Assembly (NCBI RefSeq): GCF_015709455.1
Contig: NZ_JADNQW010000010.1
Span: forward strand, 1 to 20,326
Reading direction: 5' to 3'
Source of the DNA: Methylosinus sp. H3A
GTDB taxonomy: Bacteria; Pseudomonadota; Alphaproteobacteria; Rhizobiales; Beijerinckiaceae
Length of the DNA stretch: 20,326 nt
Under the pieces are notes generated by a model. The model searched no databases and was not told the DNA's origin. It saw only the letters and a program-made list of their open reading frames with translations. A program made the translations under genes and the position numbers. Of the stretch, positions 1-8,800 are shown piece by piece. How positions within the stretch are numbered: the stretch's first letter is position 1; every line of letters starts with the position of its first letter.

Positions 1-1
1 C

Positions 2-375
2 GACAGTGGGGTCGTCAAGGAGACGCAACAACTGAATCGGTTGATGGTCGTGCTGACCATAGCGATCTCGGGCGGGCCGTTCCTCGGGCTGCTCGGCACG
101 GTCGTCGGCGTCATGATCACCTTTGCGGCGATCGCGGCGAGCGGAGACGTGAATGTCAATGCGATCGCGCCGGGCATCGCCGCGGCGCTGGTGGCGACCG
201 TCGCCGGCCTCGGCGTCGCCATCCCGCGCTGTTCGGATACAATTATCTCATCTCCCGCATCAAAGATCTGACGAGCGACATTCACGTCTTCGTCGACGAA
301 TTCGTGACGCGCATGGCCGAATCCTATTCGGAAGACCGGCTCGACCTCACCGAGCGGCGAATTGCGGGGGAGTGA
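2..375 (+). CDS. exbB: ExbB/TolQ/MotA-family proton channel, C-terminal part, frameshifted
   Basis: Inner-membrane channel subunit that, with ExbD, converts proton-motive force into work for TonB. The gene enters from the left edge, so its N-terminus is missing. Two hydrophobic segments are visible: one containing GPFLGLLGTVVGVMITF (about 74-126), the family's conserved GLLGTV helix, and one containing AAALVATVAGLGVAIP (about 181-225), the second pore-lining helix. Right after AIP the frame breaks. One G is missing near 226, and restoring it gives AIPALFGYNYLISRIKDLTS and a cytoplasmic tail ending ERRIAGE at the TGA 373-375. The intact family sequence on both sides shows this is a single gene with a 1-nt loss, either error or a recent mutation. 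The TTG at 41 is internal and not a start. It lies 5 nt before exbD. It could equally be called tolQ-like; the neighbouring TonB favours ExbB. Confidence 0.85.
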   Translation, partial: QWGRQGDATTESVDGRADHSDLGRAVPRAARHGRRRHDHLCGDRGERRRECQCDRAGHRRGAGGDRRRPRRRHPALFGYNYLISRIKDLTSDIHVFVDEFVTRMAESYSEDRLDLTERRIAGE

Positions 376-380
376 CGCCG

Positions 381-784
381 ATGAAGATGCAAGACGAAGC
401 CAAGCCCTATGACGATATCAACATCACGCCGATGCTCGATCTCGCCTATGTTCTGCTGGTGATCTTCATCATCATGACGACGGCGACGGTGCAGGGCCAA
501 AAGGTCAATCTGCCGAAGGCCTCCGCCGCTCCGAGTCTCGCCACCCAAACGACTAAAGCGATCACCATCGCCAATGACGGCAAGATTTTTCTCGACACGA
601 TTCCCGTCACTCTGCCGGAGCTGGAGCAGCGGCTCATACAGCAGAAGGCGTTGACGCCGGAGTTTCCGATCGTGCTGCGCGGCGACGCGCAGCCCAATAT
701 CAAAGCGTGATGGATGTTCTAGATCTCTTGTCGCGTATCGGCCTTACGCAAGTGGGGCTCGCCACCAAGCCGCTGGTGAAGTGA
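381..784 (+). CDS. exbD: ExbD/TolR-family biopolymer transport protein, frameshifted near the C-terminus
   Basis: Partner of ExbB: a single-span inner-membrane protein with a periplasmic domain. It begins at ATG 381, with a strong GGGGGAG ribosome site at 366-372. The family hallmark is plain: DINITPMLDLAYVLLVIFII at residues 12-31, with Asp20 in the helix matching the proton-carrying Asp of ExbD/TolR. The periplasmic domain contains LPKASA, a beta-rich middle and FPIVLRGDA. The raw frame stops at 710, but inserting one G after 707 gives NIKAVMDVLDLLSRIGLTQV and a normal C-terminus ending KPLVK with TGA at 782-784. This gives about 134 residues, the usual family length. It is therefore one gene with a 1-nt loss, not a truncated protein. 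The gap to the TonB gene is 31 nt. Confidence 0.92.
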
Positions 785-815
785 GCGACCACATGCGAAA
801 TTCGGAGAAGGCATC

Positions 816-1574
816 ATGAATTCGTGGACTGGACAAAGATATCGTCCGCCGGAGCGTGAAGCTTTCCAGCATCGCAATGACGCGTCTGTGAGAGGCTGGC
901 TGCGCCGCCATAGGGCGACGATCGCGATCGGTGTCGCGGCTCTGTCGATCATCGTCGTCGTTGTCCTTTCCGGACATGACGATCTTCCGCAGCCTCGCCG
1001 AATTCACGAACTGTCGATCGTCAATATTCTTCAGCCGCCTCCTCCGCCTCCTCCCCCTCCGCCGCCCGAGCAGAAGATCATCGAGCAGACGACGGTCGAC
1101 CAGCCGGAGTTCCAGGAGCCGAAGCCGGTCGATGAGCCGCAGAAGGCGCCGATCAAGGATGCGAAGAACGATCCGCCGCCAGGACCGCTCTCGCTCGACG
1201 CCAAAGCGCAGGGACCCGGCGATTTGTTCAATCTCGGCGGCAAGCCGGGCGGAAATCCTTATGGCGGCCCGGGCGGCGGAAGCGGATGGGGCTGGTATGC
1301 GTCCATGGTGCAATCCCAGCTCCGTTCCGCTCTCGAGGCGCACAAACGGACGCGCAAAGCGACGATGCGCGGCAATATCCGTTTGTGGGCCGATCAGTCC
1401 GGTCGCGTGACCAGAGTGCAACTCAACGGAACGACCGGCGACGCCGAGCTCGACGCGGTTCTCCGCAACGAGGTGTTCGGAAACCTCACTCTGCGCGAGC
1501 CGCCGCCCAAAGGCATGCCGATGCCGATGATTATTCGGATCACGAGCAGCGTCCGAGTTGATCGGCGCAGATAG
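816..1574 (+). CDS. tonB: TonB-like energy transducer
   Basis: Links the ExbB/ExbD motor to an outer-membrane partner. The 252-residue protein starts at ATG 816 behind a GGAG at 804-807. It has a cytoplasmic N-terminus of about 32 residues, longer than in E. coli TonB, and one transmembrane helix at about 33-52 (AIGVAALSIIVVVVLSG). A run of 11 prolines at 74-84 follows, then a Glu/Pro/Lys-rich spacer typical of TonB, a Gly-rich linker (about 140-158), and a C-terminal alpha/beta domain at about 163-245. That domain carries GNIRLWADQSGRVTRVQL and GDAELDAVL, matching TonB C-terminal families. The position between exbD and a porin gene suggests a dedicated rather than housekeeping TonB. No TonB-dependent receptor lies in the window, so its outer-membrane partner is unknown; the neighbouring porin is the obvious candidate. 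Confidence 0.88.
   Translation: MNSWTGQRYRPPEREAFQHRNDASVRGWLRRHRATIAIGVAALSIIVVVVLSGHDDLPQPRRIHELSIVNILQPPPPPPPPPPPEQKIIEQTTVDQPEFQEPKPVDEPQKAPIKDAKNDPPPGPLSLDAKAQGPGDLFNLGGKPGGNPYGGPGGGSGWGWYASMVQSQLRSALEAHKRTRKATMRGNIRLWADQSGRVTRVQLNGTTGDAELDAVLRNEVFGNLTLREPPPKGMPMPMIIRITSSVRVDRRR
1035..1067 (+). repeat. Polyproline tract in the TonB-like protein
   Basis: Eleven consecutive proline codons, mixed CCG/CCT/CCC, encode residues 74-84. Mixed codon use argues against simple slippage and for selection on the protein. A stiff polyproline spacer is what TonB proteins use to cross the periplasm. Confidence 0.9.
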
Positions 1575-1621
1575 TTTCAATCGAAGCCACGGATCGGGGC
1601 TGAAGAGTGCTGGGGAGTTTC

Positions 1622-3472
1622 ATGTTCGAGAGAAAGTCGGGAGCGCGTCGCAGTTCGTTGGTCTTCGTCGCGTCTCTTTGCGCATGCGCAGGCTCGGCTC
1701 CGGTTGTCGCGCAGGATGCCGCGGACGAGGGAAAGACCGCGGAGCCGAAGCCAACCAGAGTGTCGCGAGCCAAGCCGCTATCGCCCAATGCGACGATCAA
1801 TCTGGTCAATCTTCTCGTCAAGCAGGGTGTGCTGACGGAGGAGCAAGCGAAATCGCTCGTCGAACAGGCGGCCAATGAGGCCTATGTGCAGCGCCAGGCG
1901 GCGAAGGATGCGACCGTGAAAGCGGGGGATGCGGCGAAAGTCGCGGCCGCTGCCGCGGCCACCGCGTCGCCACCCGGCGTCAAACATGTGACCTATGTGC
2001 CGGAGGTGGTGAAGCGGCAATTGCGCGACGACATCAAGAAAGAGGTCATGGCGCAGGCCGAGAAGGAGAATTGGGCCTCCCCCGGCAAATATCCCGAATG
2101 GGCGTCACGCATCCGGTTCTATGGCGACATGCGCCTGCGATATCGCGGCATCTACTATCCCAGCGGAAACGATCAATACGACGCGGTCAATTTCAACGCG
2201 ATCAATACCGGCTCACCCTACGATGTGAGCAAAACCAATCCCTATTACTATCCGACCTATGACGTCACGCAGAATCGTGATCAATTCCGCTTTCGTGGCC
2301 GACTCGGAATGGCCGCCGATCTTCACGAAGGCTTTTCTGCCGGCTTGCGCTTTGCGGGAGGCGAGAATAATTCGCCCGTATCGCAGAACCAGACCTTCGG
2401 CGCGAACGGCGGCAATTTCTCGAAATATTCCTTATGGATCGATCGCGCTTTCTTCAAATATCAGCCGCTCGAGGAATTTTCTCTCACCGCGGGGCGAATG
2501 GATAATCCATTTTGGTCGCCGACCAATCTCGTCTGGTATCGAGACATCGGCTTCGACGGCTTCGCGGCGCAGGGCAAATACGAGATCGCAGAAGGAATCA
2601 CGTCTTTTGTCGCCGGTGGCGCCTTTCCGGTTTTCAACACGGATCTGAACGCGGGAGTCAATTTGCCGGCCTATGACGGCGGCCCTCCGACGAAGCTGCC
2701 GAGCCACGATAAATGGCTCTTCGCGGGGCAACTCGGCGTCGCCGCCAAGCTCGATGATGATTATGCGTTCAAGATCGCCGCAGCCTATTATGATTTCAGC
2801 AAGGTGCAGGGAGAATTGTCGAGCCCTTGCCGCGTCTATAGCGCATCGGACGGGTGTCACACGGATCTGACCCGGCCGTCTTTCGCGCAACGCGGCAATA
2901 CCTACATGCCGCTGCGCTCGATCATCAGCGACACTTCGAACAGTGGCGGGACGACCAGTCAATATCAATATTTCGGGCTTGCCCAGCAATTTCGGCCGTT
3001 CGTCGCCTCCGGCGAGGTCGACTTCGGACATTTCGATCCGATTCATGTCGTTCTGGATGGCGAGTATCTGGTGAACACGGCTTTCGACGGAAGGGTCAGG
3101 CCGGATATTCTCGCGAACAATCTGACAGGGGCATTCCAGATAAGCGCCAACGAGTGGTACCCCGGCAATTACGTGGGCGGGAAATACGGCTATCTCGCGA
3201 GTGCTACTGTCGGACATAGGGACATTCGTCGTCTCTGGGATTGGAATGTCTTCGCCGGCTATAAATATCTCGGATCGGACGCGATGGTGGACGCGTTCGT
3301 CGACGCGGACTTCGGACTCGGCGGCACGAATCTGAAGGGCTATTTCGTTGGCGGCAATCTCGGAGTCGGCAAGAATGTGTGGCTGTCGCTACGTTGGATG
3401 AGTGCGAATAACATCTCCGGGGTCCCTTACGCCGTCGACGTTCTGCATGTCGATCTCAACGGGAAGTTCTGA
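1622..3472 (+). CDS. Putative outer-membrane porin (Porin_5-like) with periplasmic N-terminal region
   Basis: Predicted outer-membrane beta-barrel of 616 residues. The start is taken as ATG 1622, with GGGGAG at 1612-1617 at ideal spacing; the in-frame GTG at 1607 lies too close upstream. A signal peptide (residues 1-31, cleavage near VVA-QD) is followed by a charged stretch, then a helical segment LVNLLVKQGVLTEEQAKSLV (from about residue 60) and an Ala/Lys-rich helical region up to about 150. From residue 164 (RFYGDMRLRYRG) onward, aromatic alternating strands run to the end, which is ...VDLNGKF with the terminal Phe needed by the BAM complex. This layout fits the family named putative porin (Pfam Porin_5, recalled and not searched). 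There is no plug domain or TonB box that I can see. It overlaps the next gene by one base (TGATG). What passes through it is unknown; the context suggests the giant exoprotein or a ligand tied to it. Confidence 0.85.
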   Translation: MFERKSGARRSSLVFVASLCACAGSAPVVAQDAADEGKTAEPKPTRVSRAKPLSPNATINLVNLLVKQGVLTEEQAKSLVEQAANEAYVQRQAAKDATVKAGDAAKVAAAAAATASPPGVKHVTYVPEVVKRQLRDDIKKEVMAQAEKENWASPGKYPEWASRIRFYGDMRLRYRGIYYPSGNDQYDAVNFNAINTGSPYDVSKTNPYYYPTYDVTQNRDQFRFRGRLGMAADLHEGFSAGLRFAGGENNSPVSQNQTFGANGGNFSKYSLWIDRAFFKYQPLEEFSLTAGRMDNPFWSPTNLVWYRDIGFDGFAAQGKYEIAEGITSFVAGGAFPVFNTDLNAGVNLPAYDGGPPTKLPSHDKWLFAGQLGVAAKLDDDYAFKIAAAYYDFSKVQGELSSPCRVYSASDGCHTDLTRPSFAQRGNTYMPLRSIISDTSNSGGTTSQYQYFGLAQQFRPFVASGEVDFGHFDPIHVVLDGEYLVNTAFDGRVRPDILANNLTGAFQISANEWYPGNYVGGKYGYLASATVGHRDIRRLWDWNVFAGYKYLGSDAMVDAFVDADFGLGGTNLKGYFVGGNLGVGKNVWLSLRWMSANNISGVPYAVDVLHVDLNGKF

Positions 3473-4068
3473 TGATGCGAGTTCCGATGTTTTTTATCGC
3501 CGTGTCGCTCGCAGCCTCGACGATCACGGGCGCACGAGCGGACACGGAAGCGGACCGGCTTCGCGAGGCTCTGCGCGGCGCGATCACGCAACAGCGCGCG
3601 CTGGAGGATCAGCGCGCTGCGCTACAGGCAAAGCTCACTGAGGTGGAGAGCGAACGAGTGCGACTCAAGGAGCAGGTCGGCGCGGCCAAGGCGGAAGTCA
3701 AACAAGTCGTGAAGCAGAATCGCGAAGCAGTGGAGGAGTTCAATCGACACATCGCAGAGCGTGACGAGACCTTGGAGAAGTGGAAGGCGGCGTATGAGGA
3801 GGCCGCGGATGTCGCGCGGGCCAAAGACGCGGAGCGTGCCAAATTCGAAGCGCAGGCCGCAGCATACAAGGCGAACGTCAAGAGCTGTAACGCCAAGAAT
3901 GTGGAGCTGGCGAAGATCGGCCGCGATTTGCTGGAGCGCTATGAGGCGGCGAATTTCGCGGATCTCGCTGTGGCGAGCGAGCCGCTCACGGGCGTGCGGC
4001 GCGTCGAAATCCAAAATCTCCTGCAGGATTACAACGACAAGATCATCGATCATAAGGTGAAGCCATGA
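3472..4068 (+). CDS. Secreted coiled-coil protein of unknown function
   Basis: A 198-residue protein with a cleavable signal peptide (about 1-23, ending ARA-DT) and then an almost unbroken charged helix. From about 26 to 135 it shows heptad-like Leu/Ala spacing with many Glu, Lys, Arg and Gln, a strong coiled-coil pattern. The C-terminal part is more globular: SCNAKNVELAKIGRDLLERY, then VRRVEIQNLLQDYNDKI. I do not recognise a named family, though that C-terminal pattern looks like a conserved motif. ATG 3472 overlaps the porin stop, and its own stop overlaps the next start (ATGA), so it is translationally coupled to both. By position it could be a periplasmic holdase or a spacer between porin and substrate; this is inference. 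A Skp/OmpH-like role is possible but the sequence is not clearly OmpH. Confidence 0.85.
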   Translation: MMRVPMFFIAVSLAASTITGARADTEADRLREALRGAITQQRALEDQRAALQAKLTEVESERVRLKEQVGAAKAEVKQVVKQNREAVEEFNRHIAERDETLEKWKAAYEEAADVARAKDAERAKFEAQAAAYKANVKSCNAKNVELAKIGRDLLERYEAANFADLAVASEPLTGVRRVEIQNLLQDYNDKIIDHKVKP

Positions 4069-5084
4069 GTCATGTGTTGTTCCGCGTTACGAACCTTCTC
4101 CGAGTGGCAAGCACTGTCGGCCTCGTGGCGGCGATCGGCTCGCCGGCGGGTGCGCTGGCGGAAACGCCCCTCGGCGGCGCCTTCGCTCCCAAGCTCAGAC
4201 CTGCAGCGCAGGCGGCGAGCAAGCCGAAAGCGTCTCTGGAGGCCGTGAACGTCGACGGCAGATCGCATGAGGACGTCGTCGCGCATGTCGGCGACAGCGA
4301 CATCACCTCTGCGCAATTGCGTGCCTATGTCGCGACGCTCGGCGCGCGCGAGCAGGCGGCGATCGCCAAAGAGCCGGCGCTGCTCAATCAGATGGTGCGT
4401 CTCATGCTCAACGAGCGCGTCGTGCTGCAGGAGGCGATCGCGAAGAAGTGGGACCAACAGCCGCATATAGCGGCCCAGCTCGAGCAAGTGCGGGAGCGCG
4501 CGCTCGTAGAGCTCTATCTGCAGTCGGTCTCGATACCTCCGGCGAATTACCCGAGCGAGGAGGAGCTGCAGAAGACCTATGACGCCAATCGGAGCGTCTT
4601 CGTTGTTCCGCGGCAGTTTCAGCTCGGCCATATTTTCGTCTCGGCGCCGAAGGACGGCGACCGCGCGACCGAGGATAAGGCGAAGAAGGCGCTCGAAGAG
4701 ATCGAGCGCAAGTTGAAAGCGGCGGGGGCCGATTTCATGGCGGTGGCGCGCGCCGGAAATGACGCCAGTGACGGGGGCGATCTGGGCTGGTTGTCGGAAG
4801 GTCAGATTCGACCGGAGATCCGCGGCCGCGTGATGGGACTTGCCAAAGGCGCGGTTTCGGAGGCGATCCGCCTCGACGACGGCTGGCACGTCGTCAAGCT
4901 GATCGACACGAAGGCGTCCTACACGCGTTCGCTCACCGACGCGCACGACCAGCTCGCGCAACAAATGCGGACCGAGCGGGCGAACGTGCTGCGCCGCGCC
5001 TATGTCGCCGAGCTGCTGAAGAAGCGTCCGGCTGTCGTCAATGAAATCGCCTTGTCGAATCTGCTCGACATCGTTCGCAAGTAA
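4065..5084 (+). CDS. Periplasmic parvulin-type peptidyl-prolyl cis-trans isomerase
   Basis: A folding helper of the PpiC/SurA/PrsA class, 339 residues. The signal peptide is residues 1-32 (ALA-ET). The N-terminal helical region (about 65-180) resembles the SurA-N-type chaperone domain, including LLNQMVRLMLNERVVLQEAI. The parvulin domain is at about 182-284 with the diagnostic blocks QFQLGHIFVSAP, FMAVARAGNDASDGGDLGWL and GWHVVKLIDT. A short helical tail ends the protein. The start at ATG 4065 overlaps the previous stop by 4 nt. Its place between a porin and a giant exoprotein suggests it keeps the exoprotein or the barrel foldable in the periplasm. PpiC-type chaperones beside adhesin genes are known in other systems. 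The catalytic domain looks complete. Confidence 0.92.
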   Translation: MSHVLFRVTNLLRVASTVGLVAAIGSPAGALAETPLGGAFAPKLRPAAQAASKPKASLEAVNVDGRSHEDVVAHVGDSDITSAQLRAYVATLGAREQAAIAKEPALLNQMVRLMLNERVVLQEAIAKKWDQQPHIAAQLEQVRERALVELYLQSVSIPPANYPSEEELQKTYDANRSVFVVPRQFQLGHIFVSAPKDGDRATEDKAKKALEEIERKLKAAGADFMAVARAGNDASDGGDLGWLSEGQIRPEIRGRVMGLAKGAVSEAIRLDDGWHVVKLIDTKASYTRSLTDAHDQLAQQMRTERANVLRRAYVAELLKKRPAVVNEIALSNLLDIVRK

Positions 5085-5104
5085 CTTCACCTGGAAGGGC
5101 GTTC

Positions 5105-5647
5105 ATGTCCGAGATCCTCGTCACATCCTTGACGCTCGACGATCTGCGAGATCTTCTCCAGCAGGCGGGCTACCGCGTCGAAACCGTGTCCGATCCGGTC
5201 GCGAATGTCGCGTATTTGCGCTCGGCGACCAGCGGTCTCGCCTTCGATATTCGACCGGGCAATCGCCTGGCCGGCGACGAAGGCAGGCGTTTCGCCGATA
5301 TGGCGTTCGTGTCCATTCTTCAAGTGAATGGGGAGCTTCCACGAGACCTCGTCAACGGCTGGAATGTCGCGCGCCGATTTTCGCGACTGCAGCTGAGCGG
5401 GCGGTTCCTCGCGCTCTGCATGGATATTTCGATCGTGGGCGGCGTGACGCGAAGCCATTTGCGGACCCATGTCGAAATCTGGGACCAGCTGGCGCAGGAG
5501 CTCATCGTCTATTTGCGTGAGGGGTTGCGCGGATCGCAGGCGAATGGAGCCGACCGAGGCGTCGAGAGAGACGTGGCGGCTCCGGGGAGCGTCGACCCGC
5601 CGAACGTCGATCCGGCGACTTGGCCCGGCGCGCCAACGTCACACTGA
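5105..5647 (+). CDS. YbjN-domain protein, possible cytoplasmic secretion chaperone
   Basis: A 180-residue protein with no signal peptide or membrane segment, so cytoplasmic. ATG 5105 follows GGAAGGG at 5093-5099. Residues about 6-145 match the YbjN pattern: LTLDDLRDLLQQAGYRVE, a small beta sheet (FDIRPGNR), then LVNGWNVARRFSRLQLSGRF and LCMDISIVGGVTRSHL, followed by a helix. The vN-x-WN and D-x-x-x-x-GGVT blocks are the clearest family marks. The C-terminal 35 residues are Pro/Gly/Asp-rich and probably disordered. YbjN proteins are usually described as sensory-transduction regulators, but their fold has been related to that of type III secretion chaperones (family knowledge, from memory). Lying 28 nt before the giant exoprotein gene, a role in holding its N-terminus before Sec export is plausible; this is inference. 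Confidence 0.8.
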   Translation: MSEILVTSLTLDDLRDLLQQAGYRVETVSDPVANVAYLRSATSGLAFDIRPGNRLAGDEGRRFADMAFVSILQVNGELPRDLVNGWNVARRFSRLQLSGRFLALCMDISIVGGVTRSHLRTHVEIWDQLAQELIVYLREGLRGSQANGADRGVERDVAAPGSVDPPNVDPATWPGAPTSH

Positions 5648-5675
5648 CAATTCTCGAAAGACACATGGCATCGAC

Positions 5676-5870
5676 ATGACACATCGCGCTCACGCTCCGA
5701 ATTCCCATGGAAATCACTGGGGCTCGGCTGCCCGCCGAGATTCGACGGCATCGGCGATCGGACTCGTAAGGCAGCCGGCTCGGTCGTCACGCCGAGTCCT
5801 GCTATCCGGGGCGAGCGCGGTCGCTTTGTCGCTGATCGTCTTGCAGGGGCTCGACGGCGCGGCGGCGCGG
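5676..5870 (+). other. Extended signal peptide of the giant exoprotein
   Basis: Residues 1-65. About 38 polar, His/Arg-rich residues precede SSRRVLLSGASAVALSLIVL, and cleavage is likely after GAAA. Long signal peptides of this shape are common in large autotransporters and TPS exoproteins. An in-frame upstream start at 5469 exists but lies inside the YbjN gene and was not used. Confidence 0.75.
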
Positions 5871-8800
5871 CCGCTGGGGCGCGCCTCGGGAGTGACGGCG
5901 GCGCCGACCGTTGCGGTCGACGCCGCGACGACAGAGGCGCAGCAGGCGGCGACGATCGCCAAGCAGAGCCAGGGAACGCTGCTGCGCGCGACGCAGGCGA
6001 TCCAGGCCATGCAGGCGGCGCAGGCGGCCGCGCGCGCCGCGGCTGCCGGGGCGACGAATTCTTCCATCGCGGACGGGCTCTCCGTCGGCGGTAATGGCAA
6101 GCTGCCGGGCCTCGTCGTCGATCCGCGCGTCACCACGACCCCGTCTCTTTGGATCAACGCCGATCTGCCGACCCAGTCGGCCAGCGACGGCAAGACCACG
6201 GTCACCATCAAGCAGACAGCCGCGCAGGCGGTGATGACCTGGGCCTATTACAATGTTTCGCCCAACACGACGGTCGTCTACGACCAGCAGGGCAATGCGA
6301 GCTGGGTCGCGCTGAACCGAATCGATGCGACGGGAGCGCCTAGCCAGATCCTCGGCCAGATCAAGGCCGACGGCACGGTTCTCATCATCAATCCGAATGG
6401 CGTTATTTTCGGCGCCGGCGCGCAGATCAACGTTCATTCGCTGATCGCCTCTTCGCTCGACATAGACGGAACGCCTGCGTCGAGCGCCTTCAACGCGGTC
6501 GCCGCCTACAACAAGATGACGCTCCATGTCGACGGTCTCGGCGATATCGCTGCCTATGCGCCGCCGAACGAGATCGCGGCGAACAATAATTTCGTCGGCG
6601 GCAATGCCGGGCAGGGGCTTTTTTCGATCGCGGCGCCGACCAGCGGGGCGACAATCGGCAATTCTGCCGGCTTCGCCATGGGAACGATCGGCGGGAATAC
6701 GATCGCGGCGGCCGGAAGCGGCGCGATCGTCGTGCAGAAGGGCGCGTCGATCGAGACCTCGGTCAATTCGACCGGCGACGGCGGCTATGTCGCGCTGCTC
6801 GGGCCGACTGTGACGAATTCCGGCTCGATCACGACGAAGAACGGCCAGATCATCCTCGCCGCGCAGGGATCGGTGACGCTCAGCGAGCCGCTGTCGACGG
6901 CGACCGGCGTGAACACGGCCATCGCCGTCTCTGACCCGCGTTCGCAGGGCAGCACGATCACCGTGTCCTACCGGGGCGCGGCGACCAACGACGGTCTCTT
7001 GCTGGCGCCGAGCGGAAATGTGTCGATCACCGGCGGAGCGATCGAGCAGCTCGGCGTGCTCGAGGCGACGACCAGCGTCACGCGTCCCGGCTCGATCAAT
7101 CTCGCGGTCACCGGCGGCAGCGTCATCTTCGGGCCGGACAGCGTCACCGCCATTCTGCCGGACGAGACGAGCGGCGCGGTTCCGGCGGGCACGGCGACGG
7201 CCGGTTATTTCACGAGCAGCCTGCAGCCGACGATCACGATCTCCGGCGGAACCGCCGGCGGAACCGGCGTCGACTTCCAGCCCGGCTCGCTGCTGCGGGC
7301 GCCGAGCGCCGCGGTGAATCTGGATGGATCCGATGTGCTGCTCGAGAGCGGCGCGACGATCGACGTCTCCGGCCTCGCCGATGTTCGAGTCCCGATCTCC
7401 AATTTCCTCGTGACCATCCTCGTCACGCCGAACGAGATCGCCGATTCGCCGCTCGCCGTCGGGCTCATCGGCAAGAGCGTGACAATCGACACGCGGCTCT
7501 CCGGCACGCGCTCGGACGGCCTCGCCTGGATCGGCTCGCCGATCGTGGACGCCTCCGGCTATGCCAAGCTGATCCCGAAGTCGATCGACGAGGTTTTGAC
7601 GGTCGGCGGCTCGGTGAGCGTCTCGGGGGCGCATTTCATCCAGCAGCCCGGCTCCATCGTCGATCTCTCGGGCGGCTATGTGACCTACACGGGCTCGGCG
7701 GTGAGCACGACGCGCCTCGTCGGCGCGGACGGCCGCTTCTACGATATAGGGAGCGCCGATTATCGCATCCGCTATGTCGGCGTCGCGGCCGGAAGCGGCT
7801 TCACAGCCGATCATGGACGCTGGGGCGTCACCGAGACCTATGTCAATCCGCTGCTGAGCAGGGCCTCTTACGAGCCGAGCTACATCGCCGGCGCCAGCGC
7901 CGGCTCGCTGTCGATCACGGCGGCGCCGATCCTCGAGGGGACGATCCTCGGTGAGACGGTGACGGGGCTGCGCCAGCGCGCCAGCGCGCAGGGTGGCGGG
8001 ACGGCGGTTCAGACCTCGCTCGCGCAATTGCCGTCCGGCGCCTCGCTGACGATCGCCTCGGCGAACGCCTTGGTGTCGAGCTATCTGCTCGAATCGAGCG
8101 CGGACGCGGGCGAGGATCCTTACGGCCTCTCCTCCTACAGCTATGGCTCTAGCTGGCGTGCGCCCTCGGTCCTGCCCATTCTGACCGATCGGCTGTCCGA
8201 GACAGGCTTCGCCTCGATCACGATCCAAAACTCCGGGATCAATCAACCGACCGTGAACATGGCCACGGGCGCGGTTCTGCAGGTCGCGCCGGGCGGCTCG
8301 GTCACGCTGACCAATGTCGAGTCGATCGACGGCTCGATCATCGCGCCCGCCGGAAAGATCACGCTGACCGGCCATGTTTACGTCCACTCCCTCGTGGCGC
8401 CGACCTCGATCCCGCCGGATCTAGTGATCGGATCGCATGCGCTTCTCGATGTTCATGGGCTCTGGATCAATGACGCCGGGGCTGTCGGCGAGCAATTGCA
8501 GGGCTCCGCCTTCGTCAACGCCGGCTCGGTCAGCATCACCACCTTGGCTGCGACCTATCGGCGTGAGGTTAACGGCAGGAACAATGTCGATGCGACGCAG
8601 AGCATTATTCTGTCGCCCGGCAGCGTCATCGACGTGTCGAGCGGCGGCTATGTCGCCTCCAACGGCAAATTGAAGCTCGGCTCAGATGGCCTGCCAGTCG
8701 GCAAAGGCGGAAGTCTTTCCTTGGTCACTTACTCGGGTGGCTGGGACAAGGGAAACTCAGACGGGACTTATAACGGAGCGCCGACGGCCGGCAATCAGCC

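Noticed and set aside
1622..1700. Possible lipoprotein signal (LCAC) in the porin N-terminus
   Set aside because: The residues do not fit a good lipobox, and a standard signal peptidase I site (VVA-QD) follows; the mature protein is a beta-barrel.
5469..5675. In-frame upstream extension of the giant exoprotein (TTG start at 5469)
   Set aside because: It lies inside the YbjN gene, has shadow-like Arg/Ser-rich sequence, and would bury the signal peptide. ATG 5676 is the sensible start.
5802..8387. 861-residue antisense open frame, and similar long antisense frames at 8919-10937, 12889-14751 and 14833-16674
   Set aside because: These are Arg/Asp/Ala/Gly-rich shadows of GC-rich coding sequence on the opposite strand, without family motifs or ribosome sites.
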